DNA from: Cyclobacteriaceae bacterium
GTDB lineage: Bacteria; Bacteroidota; Bacteroidia; Cytophagales; Cyclobacteriaceae
Assembly: GCA_023151255.1 (NCBI GenBank)
Contig: JAKLJG010000003.1
Location: forward strand, 286,001 to 350,000
DNA: 64,000 bases
Direction: 5' to 3'
Position 1 is the first letter of the stretch, and the number at the start of each line of letters is the position of its first letter. Both the position numbers and the translations under genes were made by a program. Under the pieces are notes generated by a model. That model saw only the letters and a list, made by a program, of their open reading frames with translations, did not search any database and was not told where the DNA came from. This document shows, piece after piece, positions 35,933 to 44,463 of this stretch.

Positions 35933-36658
35933 TTGAGTAGATCAATAACCATATATCCGGTTAGCGAAAATGCCCTGACAATTTGTTTGGGAAACGAATT
36001 GAATGCCGTAATAAATGATCAGGTATTCAGGCTTTATAATCACCTACGCAAACAATCCAAGCCTTTTTGGAGAGACCTGATTCCGGCATATTGCACGCTT
36101 ACAGTAGTATATGATATAAAGGAAATTCGGAAGCACAGTCAATCGGCATTTGAGTGGGTTAGTAAGCAATTAAAGGAAGCAATTGACCGATGTGATGATG
36201 CTGGGATTCTTCCAAGTCGACAACTTTTTATTCCCGCTTGCTATGAGCCCGAATTCGGATTCGATTTGAAGTCGTTGTCCAAAGCAAAAAAAATTTTTAT
36301 TGATCAGTTGATTGAACTGCATACTGCGCAAACCTATCGCGTGTATATGCTTGGGTTTTTGCCGGGCTTTGCCTACATGGGAATTGTGAATGATAAAATC
36401 GCCACACCCCGTTTAACAACACCCCGTAAGCACGTGCCTGCAGGTAGTGTAGGCATTGCCGGAAATCAAACCGGTATTTATCCGCTTGATTCTCCCGGGG
36501 GATGGCATATTATCGGGCGCACACCGGTTAAACTTTTTGATGCACATGCCGAGAATCCTGCTTTATTCCAGCCCGGTGATGAAGTGAAATTCTATCCAAT
36601 CACCAAAGAAGAGTTTCGCTTGTTCGATCAGATTAACGTTAACCTGCTATCAGCATGA
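35933..36658 (+). CDS. pxpB: 5-oxoprolinase subunit PxpB
   Basis: A 241-residue protein of the KipI/allophanate hydrolase subunit 1 family, with the signature YMLGFLPGFAYMG (about residues 139-151), KHVPAGSVGIAGNQTGIYP (about 167-185) and GGWHIIGRTP. With PxpC and PxpA it forms the prokaryotic ATP-dependent 5-oxoprolinase that opens 5-oxoproline to glutamate. The start is a TTG at 35933, with no suitable ATG. It overlaps pxpC by four bases (ATGA). Confidence 0.93.
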   Translation: MSRSITIYPVSENALTICLGNELNAVINDQVFRLYNHLRKQSKPFWRDLIPAYCTLTVVYDIKEIRKHSQSAFEWVSKQLKEAIDRCDDAGILPSRQLFIPACYEPEFGFDLKSLSKAKKIFIDQLIELHTAQTYRVYMLGFLPGFAYMGIVNDKIATPRLTTPRKHVPAGSVGIAGNQTGIYPLDSPGGWHIIGRTPVKLFDAHAENPALFQPGDEVKFYPITKEEFRLFDQINVNLLSA

Positions 36659-37626
36659 GCCTTGAGGTAATCAAGGCGGGCATGACTGATTCGGTGCAGG
36701 ATGCCGGTCGGTTTGGGTATCAGCACCTGGGCATTAATCCAAACGGTGCAATGGATTTGAATGCGATGAGGATTGCCAATGCATTGGTTGGAAATCCATT
36801 GCATGAAGCAATTGTTGAAATGAGTTTTCCGGCTGCTGCACTTCGTTTTAATTCCCCAGCGTTAATAGCCATAAGTGGTGCCGACTTTATGCCTAAATTG
36901 AATGGTAAAATTATTCCGCTGCATCAGCCTGTTGTTGTTGCACCAGGTAGCGAATTGAAGTTTTCAAAAGTTGTTCAAGGTGCATGGTGTTACCTTGCTG
37001 TGCAGGGTGGGTTTAAACTTGATGCATGGCTAGGCAGCGTTAGCACCAATGTAAAGGCTAAGGCTGGTGGATATGCTGGGCGGTTTTTGAAAACGGGCGA
37101 TACGTTGTCGCTAAAACAACGACTTAAAGAAACAGAAACAAAAGTATTGCCCTGGCGTGCGGGTGTTTCAGCATTTTATGAACAAGCGCCAATAAAAATG
37201 CGCTGCATCAGGGGTAATGAATTTGGCTGGCTGACAAACAAATCGCAGAAAGAGTTTCTAAAGCAGGGTTTTATCATCAGCAGACAAAGCGACCGGATGG
37301 GCTATCGGTTGGGAGGAACGAAATTGAAACAATCTATCAAACAGGAATTACTTTCGACAGCTGTGTCATTTGGTACATTACAATTGTTGCCTACCGGTGA
37401 GTTGATAGCCTTAATGGCTGATCATCAAACTACAGGTGGTTATCCGTGCATAGCGCATGTAATTGCCGCTGATCGGTCGCGGTTGGTACAATGTCGCCCA
37501 ACTGATAAAATTTACTTTTCTTTCGTGGATATAGAGGAAGCTGAAGGTTTATTTATAAAGCAGGTGCAGCACGCAGGTCAATTGCACCAAGCCTGTAAAT
37601 TTAAATTGACAGAATACGGATTATGA
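36655..37626 (+). CDS. pxpC: 5-oxoprolinase subunit PxpC
   Basis: A 323-residue member of the KipA/allophanate hydrolase subunit 2 family (biotin-dependent carboxyltransferase-like fold). It shows SVQDAGRFGYQHLGINPNGA near the N terminus (residues 13-32) and RQSDRMGYRLGG (about 210-221), with ADHQTTGGYPCIAHV near 260. It is coupled by ATGA overlaps to pxpB upstream and pxpA downstream, which fixes both ends. Confidence 0.94.
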   Translation: MSLEVIKAGMTDSVQDAGRFGYQHLGINPNGAMDLNAMRIANALVGNPLHEAIVEMSFPAAALRFNSPALIAISGADFMPKLNGKIIPLHQPVVVAPGSELKFSKVVQGAWCYLAVQGGFKLDAWLGSVSTNVKAKAGGYAGRFLKTGDTLSLKQRLKETETKVLPWRAGVSAFYEQAPIKMRCIRGNEFGWLTNKSQKEFLKQGFIISRQSDRMGYRLGGTKLKQSIKQELLSTAVSFGTLQLLPTGELIALMADHQTTGGYPCIAHVIAADRSRLVQCRPTDKIYFSFVDIEEAEGLFIKQVQHAGQLHQACKFKLTEYGL

Positions 37627-38363
37627 CCATTGACCTGAATTGCGATATGGGTGAGGGCATGCCGAATGATGCGGCTATCATGCCGTATATCAGCAGCGCC
37701 AACATTGCCTGTGGCTATCATGCAGGTGATGAAGCCACCATGCGTAAAACAATTGATATGTGTTTAAAATATAATGTTGCCATTGGTGCACATCCTGGTT
37801 TTAATGACAAACCAAATTTTGGTCGTGTGCCAATGCAGTTAACTTCCGATGACTTGTATCAGCTGGTGCAAAAGCAACTGCAAATCATAGACAAAATCTG
37901 TAAAGAAAAGAATGCAGTACTCCATCACGTTAAACCCCATGGCGCATTGTACAACATGGCCGCAAAAGATAATGCGATGAGTCGCACCATTGCTCAGGCA
38001 GTGAAAGATTATAATCCCAAGTTGATTTACTACGGCTTAAGTGGCAGTGTGATGATTGCGGAAGCAAAGGCGCTTGGTTTAAAAACAGCCAATGAAGTAT
38101 TTGCCGACCGGGTTTACCAGGAAGATGGCTCTCTGTTACCCCGAACTTTTGCAGGAGCACAAATAAGCAGTTCCGAACAATCCGTTGAACAGGTGATGAA
38201 CCTGATCAACGGATTTGTGGTGGCAACGAACGGCAGACGGTTAAAGTTGCAGGCTGATACAATTTGTATGCATGGCGATGAACCAGGCGCGGCTCAACTT
38301 GCCGAGCAATTGCACAGCAAGTTGCACCAACTGCGGGTTCAGATACGGGCTTTGAATTTTTAA
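37623..38363 (+). CDS. pxpA: 5-oxoprolinase subunit PxpA (LamB/YcsF family)
   Basis: A 246-residue TIM-barrel-like YcsF protein with the family start IDLNCDMGEGMPND, IACGYHAGDEATM (about residues 30-42), GAHPGFND and HVKPHGALYNMAAKD. It completes pxpBCA. 5-Oxoproline forms spontaneously from glutamine and from glutathione-type peptides, so the operon is a repair or salvage pathway. It ends two bases before the convergent terC gene, with no terminator visible between them. Confidence 0.96.
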   Translation: MTIDLNCDMGEGMPNDAAIMPYISSANIACGYHAGDEATMRKTIDMCLKYNVAIGAHPGFNDKPNFGRVPMQLTSDDLYQLVQKQLQIIDKICKEKNAVLHHVKPHGALYNMAAKDNAMSRTIAQAVKDYNPKLIYYGLSGSVMIAEAKALGLKTANEVFADRVYQEDGSLLPRTFAGAQISSSEQSVEQVMNLINGFVVATNGRRLKLQADTICMHGDEPGAAQLAEQLHSKLHQLRVQIRALNF

Positions 38364-38365
38364 AC

Positions 38366-39301
38366 TCATTGAGTTGACGGTTTGACCGGGTTACCGGCCG
38401 GCTGCAATACCATGGAGGCCAGTACAGCTACCGAGAGCGTTAGCACAATAAAGGCAAGTGAAATTTCTATGGGTATTGTGATAAAATCCGAAATACTCAT
38501 TTTTAAGCCCACAAAAACCAGAATAACCGCCAACCCGTATTTCAGGTAAGCAAAATAGCGTTCGATGCCGGCCAGGGCAAAATAAAGTGAGCGAAGACCC
38601 AGGATGGCGAATACGTTGGATGTATATACAATGAAAGGATCTTTTGAAACAGCCAGGATGGCCGGTATGCTGTCAACTGCAAAAATCAGGTCGGTAAATT
38701 CAATTAATACAACAACCAGGAAGAGCGGGGTGGCGTACAACAATCCGTTACGTACTACAAAGAAATTGTCTTTATCGTAATGAGCTGTCAGTCTGAACCA
38801 TTTTTTCGTAAAGCGCACCACCGGATTTCGTTCGGGTTCAAAATGTTCATTTCGGTGAATAATCATACGAATACCGGTAATGATTAAGAACGCACCGAAA
38901 AGATAGATTAGAAAATGAAAGCGCTCAATCAGTTCAATGCCGGCAAATATAAAGCAGAAGCGCATAATCAGGGCTCCAAGAATTCCCCAGAAAAGCACTT
39001 TGTGCTGATAGGCCGCAGGCACCTGAAAGTAGCTGAAGATTAATATGATAACGAAGATGTTGTCAACACTCAATGATTTTTCGATGATAAAACCGGTAAA
39101 GAATTCAAAGGCTTTGTCCTGCCCGTAGGTGTAATAGATAAATCCATTAAAAATAAAAGCGAGCGTAACCCAAAAGGCCGTCCACCACAACGCATTGCGC
39201 ACCGAAATCTCCCTGGCCTTCCGGTGAAACACACCCAGATCGAGAATCAGCAAAAAAAGGATTAGTAAAACAAACCCTGTCCAACTCCATAAATTTTCCA
39301 T
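38366..39301 (-). CDS. TerC/Alx family membrane protein
   Basis: A 311-residue integral membrane protein with eight or nine helices. The family's membrane-embedded acidic motifs are present: SVDNIFVIILIF (about residues 75-86) and DLIFAVDSIPAILAVS (about 195-210), followed by NVFAILGLRSLYFALAG. Studied TerC/Alx proteins export manganese, in some cases loading exported enzymes. No manganese riboswitch (yybP-ykoY) is recognisable upstream. The ATG at 39301 gives the usual short leader. Confidence 0.92.
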   Translation of the reverse strand: MENLWSWTGFVLLILFLLILDLGVFHRKAREISVRNALWWTAFWVTLAFIFNGFIYYTYGQDKAFEFFTGFIIEKSLSVDNIFVIILIFSYFQVPAAYQHKVLFWGILGALIMRFCFIFAGIELIERFHFLIYLFGAFLIITGIRMIIHRNEHFEPERNPVVRFTKKWFRLTAHYDKDNFFVVRNGLLYATPLFLVVVLIEFTDLIFAVDSIPAILAVSKDPFIVYTSNVFAILGLRSLYFALAGIERYFAYLKYGLAVILVFVGLKMSISDFITIPIEISLAFIVLTLSVAVLASMVLQPAGNPVKPSTQ

Positions 39302-39317
39302 AATTCCGGTTGTTTGG

Positions 39318-39512
39318 TTATCGGGCGGTAATTAAAGTATCCGGCAAGTACCCGTGCTGTTTCATCCAGCGATACAACTCGCTGCGTTCACTATCGGCAA
39401 GCCACGCTTGCGATTTTTGAAATTCTTTCAAAAGCAGCCCGCGATCGAACGCTACTTTGGCGATAATAATTTTTGTGTAATCGAGCATTGAAATTTTATT
39501 CCTGGCTTTCAT
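39318..39512 (-). CDS. Small conserved-looking cytoplasmic protein
   Basis: Up to 64 residues. The part MLDYTKIIIAKVAFDRGLLLKEFQKS (in two stretches from residue 9) strongly resembles a short protein seen repeatedly in Bacteroidota, with a helical, amphipathic sequence and a DYTK start. The ATG at 39488 (56 residues) fits that family better than the ATG at 39512; both are possible. Function is unknown. It lies 16 bases before terC on the same strand. Confidence 0.65.
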   Translation of the reverse strand: MKARNKISMLDYTKIIIAKVAFDRGLLLKEFQKSQAWLADSERSELYRWMKQHGYLPDTLITAR

Positions 39513-39632
39513 GGGTTCATTAGTTAAGGATTAATAACTGTCTATCCTGCCGGAATTCGTTGCGAATAAGCGCATCCGAAAACGAAATGGCAGATGGATT
39601 ACCGTAAAAGTCTGAGAGATGAGGTGTAACTA

Positions 39633-39914
39633 CTACAACCGAAAGACCCGGAGAACGAGGAATCTTTTAGCCTGAGAAAAGGCTGGCGTGGGTATTGAGT
39701 GCTTGAAGTTAACTTTCAGCCACGTGGTTGTTGCAAGCAGTAAGGGTGTAAAAGCTGGTGTTGTTCGCCTGTGCTGGCTGTAAGCCTCCGTTTTTTCTTC
39801 TGTTTTCGAAGTCTCCTCGCACTGTTCAGCATTTGGAAAAGATGAAATCAGTGAGGCGTAAACCGGCTGAGCCAGTAAACTTAGTGAAAGAATAAGAGTT
39901 GCAATATGGAGCAT
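39633..39914 (-). CDS. Doubtful small exported protein
   Basis: A frame of about 93 residues from ATG 39914 begins with a plausible signal peptide (MLHIATLILSLSLLAQPVYA) followed by a polar, threonine-rich part (EETSKTEEKTEAYSQHRRTT) and a basic end. No family is recognised. The upstream ATG at 39950 would add a non-signal segment. It could be an orphan or a remnant. It is reported because otherwise 39513-40166 would have no gene. Confidence 0.4.
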   Translation of the reverse strand: MLHIATLILSLSLLAQPVYASLISSFPNAEQCEETSKTEEKTEAYSQHRRTTPAFTPLLLATTTWLKVNFKHSIPTPAFSQAKRFLVLRVFRL

Positions 39915-40166
39915 GATATGCAGATTAATTCTCTTTACGCAGAGGAACATTGAAGGTTACTTGCATATCCTATCCCTCAGCTAAGAATGTGAGGCAATCA
40001 CGGTTGGTTAAACTATTCACTATTTAAAATCTGGTATTTTGTCAATAAATTTCAGTATGTTAAATAAGTGTTTTTTATATGGTTAATAATGAAATTTAAT
40101 ACAGGAGAATGATTCCGACTATTCGACTAGGGGTACGTTTTGTTGATTTAAAAAAAATATAGACGC
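39915..40166. other. Intergenic stretch upstream of the redox gene series
   Basis: AT-rich (especially 40003-40100). The only structure seen is a small hairpin CCTCA/TGAGG (39975-39979, 39990-39994). No full promoter match or RNA family is recognised. Confidence 0.4.
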
Positions 40167-40823
40167 ATGAAAATCAGTGTACTCGGAACCGGAACCGTTG
40201 GTAGCACCATTGGTTCGAGATTAATCGAATTGGGGCACCAGGTGATGATGGGTTCCCGCAGCGCCACCAACGAAAAGGCAACTGCTTTTGTGGCAAAACA
40301 CAAGGCTGGTGCAAGCGCAGGTACATTTGCGCAGGCTGCTGCTTTTGGCGAGATCATTTTTAACTGTACAAAGGGAGAAGCGTCCATCGGGGCACTGAAA
40401 TCCGGTGGCAGCGCTCTAAATGGTAAAATTATCATTGATCTTTCCAACCCCCTTGATTTCAGCAAGGGCATGCCGCCATCGCTCATTCCTTCACTTTACA
40501 ATACCAACTCGTTGGGCGAAGAAATTCAAAAAACTTTCCCCACAACTAAGGTGGTGAAGACCCTTAATACCATGTGGTGCGGGCTGATGGTGAATCCGAA
40601 CCTGATTGGAGGTGGTGATCATGCTAATTTTATTTGTGGCAACGATGCTGACGCTAAAACAAAAGTTAAATCGTTGTTAAAAGAGTTTGGCTGGAAGGAC
40701 GAAAATATTTTTGACCTGGGCGATATCAGCGCATCCCGCGGTACAGAAATGTACCTGCCTTTGTGGCTGAGGATTTGGGGTGCTACTAAAAATAGTGCAT
40801 TCAATATGCAAATTGTGCGGTAG
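40167..40823 (+). CDS. NADP-binding oxidoreductase, F420-reductase-like (first copy)
   Basis: A 218-residue protein with an N-terminal Rossmann motif MKISVLGTGTVGSTIGSRL and the second-strand MGSRSATNEKA, where Arg and Ser suggest NADPH rather than NADH. It continues with IIIDLSNPLDFSKG and VVKTLNTMW, as in F420-dependent NADP reductase-like and pyrroline-5-carboxylate reductase-like proteins. F420 itself is not expected in this phylum, so the second substrate is unknown. A related gene lies at 45422. This copy opens the plus-strand series that runs to 49308. Confidence 0.83.
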   Translation: MKISVLGTGTVGSTIGSRLIELGHQVMMGSRSATNEKATAFVAKHKAGASAGTFAQAAAFGEIIFNCTKGEASIGALKSGGSALNGKIIIDLSNPLDFSKGMPPSLIPSLYNTNSLGEEIQKTFPTTKVVKTLNTMWCGLMVNPNLIGGGDHANFICGNDADAKTKVKSLLKEFGWKDENIFDLGDISASRGTEMYLPLWLRIWGATKNSAFNMQIVR

Positions 40824-40889
40824 TAATTCGAAACAAAATGTTAATGTGTTTAAGTACGGCCCGTAACAGGCATTTATTAACTTTCAGGC

Positions 40890-41699
40890 TTGAAAAAAGC
40901 CGTATTCATATTGATACTTTGTGTGGCCTGCAAGCCTGAAGGCGCTCGGGTGGCTCAGTTGCAGGCGCCTGATACAACTGCCACGGTTGATGAGTTACAT
41001 GATTCAGATTACGGTATATTTCATTTTGATTATTCGGTAACCGATGAACTGATCTTTTCGTTGCAACTTCAGTTGCCTGAGCGAAAGGCACTTCTTTTTA
41101 CGCAGGCGTCCGGACCAATCCTTCAGGAATTTAAACTCGGTGAAGACCTTAATATGGATGACGGCTATTATGCTGAAAATCCGGAGACAATTTTCTCTTT
41201 GCAGGATGTGAATTTTGACGGTTATACTGATATATCATTTATTCGAACGACTGGTGTTGCCAACACCTGGTCGGATTATTATCTCTTTGACCCGAAAACC
41301 AAAAAGTGGCAGTTTCAGGAAGAACTGAGCGAACACGCCAATCTCTCTGTTGATGACAAAAACCGGCAGCTCAACTTCCATAATAAAGGAGGTTTTGGCG
41401 GTGCCTGGTATGAATCGGGCACAATCGAGTGGATTAATAGTAAACCGTTGCTAATCCGCAAGGAAGAGCAAACTTCGGATGGTGAGAATACCGAGGTATT
41501 TATCAGAACCATTTGGACGTATAGCAATGGCGAATTGAAAGTCGCTTCAAAAGTGCGCATCAGTGAAATAGAAACCGGTGAAAAGCAATGTTTGCTGGAA
41601 GGAGAGTGGGAGGAGTTTGATCGAACACCCTTTTTGATTTTTGCCAATACTGAGGAGCAGGTCACCCGGGTTGACGGACGAGCAAAAGGATGCCAATAA
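40890..41699 (+). CDS. Lipoprotein with XAC2610-like beta-rich domain
   Basis: A 269-residue lipoprotein: KKAVFILILCVAC forms the signal and lipobox. The mature part contains SLQDVNFDGYTDISFIRTTG (about residues 109-128), a DxNxDG calcium-loop pattern, and WSDYYLFDPKTKKWQ, as in XAC2610-type proteins. Start is TTG at 40890, the only codon that leads straight into the signal. It overlaps the next SDR gene by ten bases. Function unknown. Confidence 0.72.
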   Translation: MKKAVFILILCVACKPEGARVAQLQAPDTTATVDELHDSDYGIFHFDYSVTDELIFSLQLQLPERKALLFTQASGPILQEFKLGEDLNMDDGYYAENPETIFSLQDVNFDGYTDISFIRTTGVANTWSDYYLFDPKTKKWQFQEELSEHANLSVDDKNRQLNFHNKGGFGGAWYESGTIEWINSKPLLIRKEEQTSDGENTEVFIRTIWTYSNGELKVASKVRISEIETGEKQCLLEGEWEEFDRTPFLIFANTEEQVTRVDGRAKGCQ

Positions 41700-42400
41700 T
41701 AAGATCAGATTGGAAGGTTATATTGGTAACCGGTGCCAACAAAGGCATTGGCTTCGAACTAGCACGCCAGTTGGCCCAACTGAAACACAAGGTAATTCTT
41801 ACTGCGCGGGATAGCGCAAAAGGCAAGGAAGCAGTTGATCGGTTAATATCAGAAGGACTTGAAGTTTATTTTCAGTTGTTGGATGTGACCGATGAAGTAA
41901 GCATCAAACAAGCTGCTGGGCAGGTAAAGGCACAGTTTGGCAAAGTAGATGTACTTATTAATAATGCCGCTGTGTTGTTTCGCGATGACCAATCTTTAGC
42001 CGAAGGAACAGTTGAAGTATTTCATAAAACCATGCTTACCAACGTGGTTGGCCCCATCCAGGTTGTTCGACATTTTCTTCCATTAATCCCCTCGGGTGGA
42101 AGAATTATTAACACCTCCAGTGGCGGAGGGAGCATGACCGATCCGGTGGGCGGATGGTCGCCCGTATATTGTGTTTCAAAATCAGCGCTCAATGCAATTA
42201 CACGACACTTAGCTTATGAGCTTTCATTACGAAATATTTCCGTAAACGCCTATTGCCCCGGCTGGGTTAAAACTGACATGGGAGGGAAGTCGGCTCCACG
42301 TTCCGTTAAACAAGGCGTTGATACGGCAGTGTGGCTGGCAACAGCATCCGTAACTGAAACCGGAAAATTTTTTCGCGACCGGAAAGTGATCCCATGGTAA
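41690..42400 (+). CDS. Short-chain dehydrogenase/reductase (carbonyl reductase-like)
   Basis: A 236-residue classical SDR: cofactor motif VTGANKGIGFELARQ (about residues 13-27), NNAAVLF, catalytic Ser around 149 and Tyr/Lys in YCVSK (about 161-165), then CPGWVKTDMGG. The TGANKGIG form is close to NADPH-dependent carbonyl reductases acting on reactive aldehydes or quinones; the substrate here is inferred from that similarity only. Its ATG lies inside the lipoprotein gene, and it abuts the convergent HxlR gene. Confidence 0.9.
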   Translation: MPIIRSDWKVILVTGANKGIGFELARQLAQLKHKVILTARDSAKGKEAVDRLISEGLEVYFQLLDVTDEVSIKQAAGQVKAQFGKVDVLINNAAVLFRDDQSLAEGTVEVFHKTMLTNVVGPIQVVRHFLPLIPSGGRIINTSSGGGSMTDPVGGWSPVYCVSKSALNAITRHLAYELSLRNISVNAYCPGWVKTDMGGKSAPRSVKQGVDTAVWLATASVTETGKFFRDRKVIPW

Positions 42401-42763
42401 TTATTTTTTCTCGGTCTCTTTCGCCTTCACCCCAAACTCCTTCATTAAATCAACGCCATACTTTCGGATGATTTCAATAATCGGGATGGCTTTTAACCCG
42501 CGGGGTGTAATGGAGTATTCTACTTTCGGAGGCACTACCGGGTACACTTTGCGGGTAATAAACCCTTCGTTCTCCAAACTGCGCAACACACTCGAAAGCA
42601 TTTTGTGGGTGATGTGCGGCAAGTCTTTTTTCAGGTCGCTGTAGCGCAAGGTCTTTTCGCGCAGGCGCCACAAAATGGGCATCTTCCACGTGCCCCCAAT
42701 GCGATCCATGGCAAACTCTACCGGGTTGTAATAGACCTTCTTATCGTAAATGAAGTCGGGCAT
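42401..42763 (-). CDS. HxlR family transcriptional regulator
   Basis: A 120-residue winged-helix protein with the HxlR layout: MDRIGGTWKMPILWRLREKTLRY (residues 19-41 region) and ITHKMLSSVLRSLENEGFITRK (about 51-72), then PPKVEYSITPRG. HxlR regulators such as YodB and HypR sense quinones and electrophiles through an N-terminal cysteine; this one has no cysteine at all, so thiol sensing is not expected. It is divergent from the DJ-1/PfpI gene, its likely target, with a palindrome between them (42824). Confidence 0.92.
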   Translation of the reverse strand: MPDFIYDKKVYYNPVEFAMDRIGGTWKMPILWRLREKTLRYSDLKKDLPHITHKMLSSVLRSLENEGFITRKVYPVVPPKVEYSITPRGLKAIPIIEIIRKYGVDLMKEFGVKAKETEKK

Positions 42764-42823
42764 AATTTGTGGTGTTTCAAAAATCAGTCAATTCTGTATC
42801 AAATTACCAATACTTTCTTAAAA

Positions 42824-42836
42824 GGTAGTATCCTAC
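42824..42836. promoter_or_regulatory. Candidate HxlR operator
   Basis: AGTA-TCC-TACT (42826-42836), with an overlapping GTAG-N4-CTAC (42824-42835), lies in the 149-base gap between hxlR and the DJ-1/PfpI gene. Inverted TACT/AGTA arms are known for some HxlR proteins. Binding is inferred. Confidence 0.4.
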
Positions 42837-42912
42837 TTAAAAGTTAATATGTTGATTCAGGCACTATTTACCACCAACCTTTGTGTGGATAACGCACAAC
42901 CAATCGATCAAC

Positions 42913-43677
42913 ATGGAAAAAATAAAAGAAAAACAGAGCTATGTGCACTTTCACGGTGCGCCTACCAAAGGAAAAATTTTAATGGTGGCCAGTTCGCCAT
43001 CGGTATCCAAACAAACCGGATGGCCCATCGGGTTTTGGGCAGCTGAATTAACGCACCCGCTGCGGGTGTTTCAGGAAGCAGGTTATGAAGTGGAGTTGGT
43101 ATCCACCGAAGGCGGCAAACTGGAAATGGACGGGTTCTCAAACCCAACTGATGCCAGCGGCTACTCGGCACATGATGTGATTTCGCTTGGCTACATGCAG
43201 CAGGAGTGGTTTAACAAAATGCTGGCCAACACGCGTAAACTTACTGAGGTAAAACCTGCGGACTATGCAGCCATCTTTTTAGTAGGCGGGCAGGGCCCGA
43301 TGTACACCTTTCGCGGTAACAAGGAACTGGAAAAACTTTTTGTTTCGTTTTATGAAGCCGGTAAACCCAGCGCGGCTGTATGCCACAGCACTACGCTGTT
43401 GCTGGAAGCAAAAAAATCAAACGGTGAACTGCTGGTAAAGGGCAAAACCTGGACAGGCTTTGCCGATGCCGAAGAAGAATTTGCCGACAAGGCCGTGGGC
43501 ATGAAAATTCAACCCTATCGCATTGAAGACGAAGCACGGAAAATTACCGGCACGCACTTTAAAGTGGCTGCGCCTTTTTCATCCTACGCCATTACCGATG
43601 GCAACCTGGTTACCGGGCAGCAACAAAACTCCGGGGCGGCTGCGGCCGAAATGGTAGTAGAGTTGCTCACTAAGTAA
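42913..43677 (+). CDS. DJ-1/PfpI family protein (Hsp31-like)
   Basis: A 254-residue member of the DJ-1/PfpI (type 1 glutamine amidotransferase-like) superfamily. The nucleophile elbow is readable as AAVCHSTTLLLEA (Cys near residue 157), preceded by FLVGGQGPMYTF and a conserved Glu-containing EAGYEVELVSTEGG. Related proteins act as glyoxalase III or chaperones and repair damage by methylglyoxal. The ATG at 42913 is used. It starts a tight plus-strand group with the DUF481 (1-base gap) and bestrophin genes. Confidence 0.9.
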   Translation: MEKIKEKQSYVHFHGAPTKGKILMVASSPSVSKQTGWPIGFWAAELTHPLRVFQEAGYEVELVSTEGGKLEMDGFSNPTDASGYSAHDVISLGYMQQEWFNKMLANTRKLTEVKPADYAAIFLVGGQGPMYTFRGNKELEKLFVSFYEAGKPSAAVCHSTTLLLEAKKSNGELLVKGKTWTGFADAEEEFADKAVGMKIQPYRIEDEARKITGTHFKVAAPFSSYAITDGNLVTGQQQNSGAAAAEMVVELLTK

Positions 43678-43678
43678 C

Positions 43679-44458
43679 ATGAGGGGCGTTGCACTTTATG
43701 TCATGCTAACCGTGGCAGGTGTGCTGTATGGCATTCCTGCTGCGGCTCAGCTAAACGAAAGTGATACGGCAACGTTTCAGTTCAGGGCGGGCGCTACTGG
43801 TGCCGTGCAAAAAGGAAATGTGGATTTACTTGTGTTGCGTGCCAGGTTGGAATTCGTTTCCAACTGTAAGCGGAGTCTGGTTTTTAAATCCCAAAACAAC
43901 AGTCTTTATCAGCAATTCAGCGGCTTTAAAGCCGACAACGATATCAACAGCCGGAATTATTTCTACCATCAACCTTTCCGGAGCGTGTATCCGTTTGCGA
44001 TGATCTATTTACAAACTAATTACCGCAAGCAGGTTGACTTTCGTTGGTTTGGCGGAGCAGGTGCTACCTGGCAGTTCGTGCAAAAGCCTGCAACAAATAT
44101 GAAAGTATCGGCCAGTATTGTCTATGAAGAGACAGACTTTAGAAGCCAGCAATTCAACGAAGGGTTCTATGATGGAAGCAGCACTATCCGCCTCTGGCGG
44201 GCTACCGCTTACCTGGCTGGCTGGCACCGGTTGCTGGATAACCGGCTTAAACTTTTTTATACCGCTTACTGGCAACCGGGATGGGATGAGGTAACGAACA
44301 ATCGTGCACAACTGGATGTGGGTTTGGACTTTCCGGTGTGGAAGGGGTTGAACTCATCACTACAATACAGTTTTTACTACGAGCAGATTGTAGTCACATC
44401 GGTTAAGCAACACGACCGCATCCTTACGTTCGGAGTCAGCTATCAATTCAAAAAATAG
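43679..44458 (+). CDS. DUF481 family outer membrane protein
   Basis: A 259-residue exported protein (signal peptide ends near PAAAQ) with repeated amphipathic strands and typical DUF481 phrases such as YFYHQPFRSVYPFAMIYLQ, FGGAGATWQF and HDRILTFGVSYQFKK at the C terminus. It should form a small outer membrane barrel. The family is linked in other bacteria to salt or envelope stress. It begins one base after the DJ-1/PfpI stop and is clearly in its operon. Confidence 0.8.
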   Translation: MRGVALYVMLTVAGVLYGIPAAAQLNESDTATFQFRAGATGAVQKGNVDLLVLRARLEFVSNCKRSLVFKSQNNSLYQQFSGFKADNDINSRNYFYHQPFRSVYPFAMIYLQTNYRKQVDFRWFGGAGATWQFVQKPATNMKVSASIVYEETDFRSQQFNEGFYDGSSTIRLWRATAYLAGWHRLLDNRLKLFYTAYWQPGWDEVTNNRAQLDVGLDFPVWKGLNSSLQYSFYYEQIVVTSVKQHDRILTFGVSYQFKK

Positions 44459-44463
44459 AGTCC

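Noticed and set aside
38364..38400. Terminator between pxpA and terC
   Set aside because: The palindrome AACTCA-T-TGAGTT has no T-run on either strand and a one-base loop.
39302..39317. Possible manganese riboswitch (yybP-ykoY) before terC
   Set aside because: The upstream space is only 16 bases to the next gene and no conserved riboswitch motif is seen further up.
39975..39994. Small hairpin CCTCA/TGAGG as a terminator or operator
   Set aside because: The stem is only five bases with no T-run and no clear promoter nearby.
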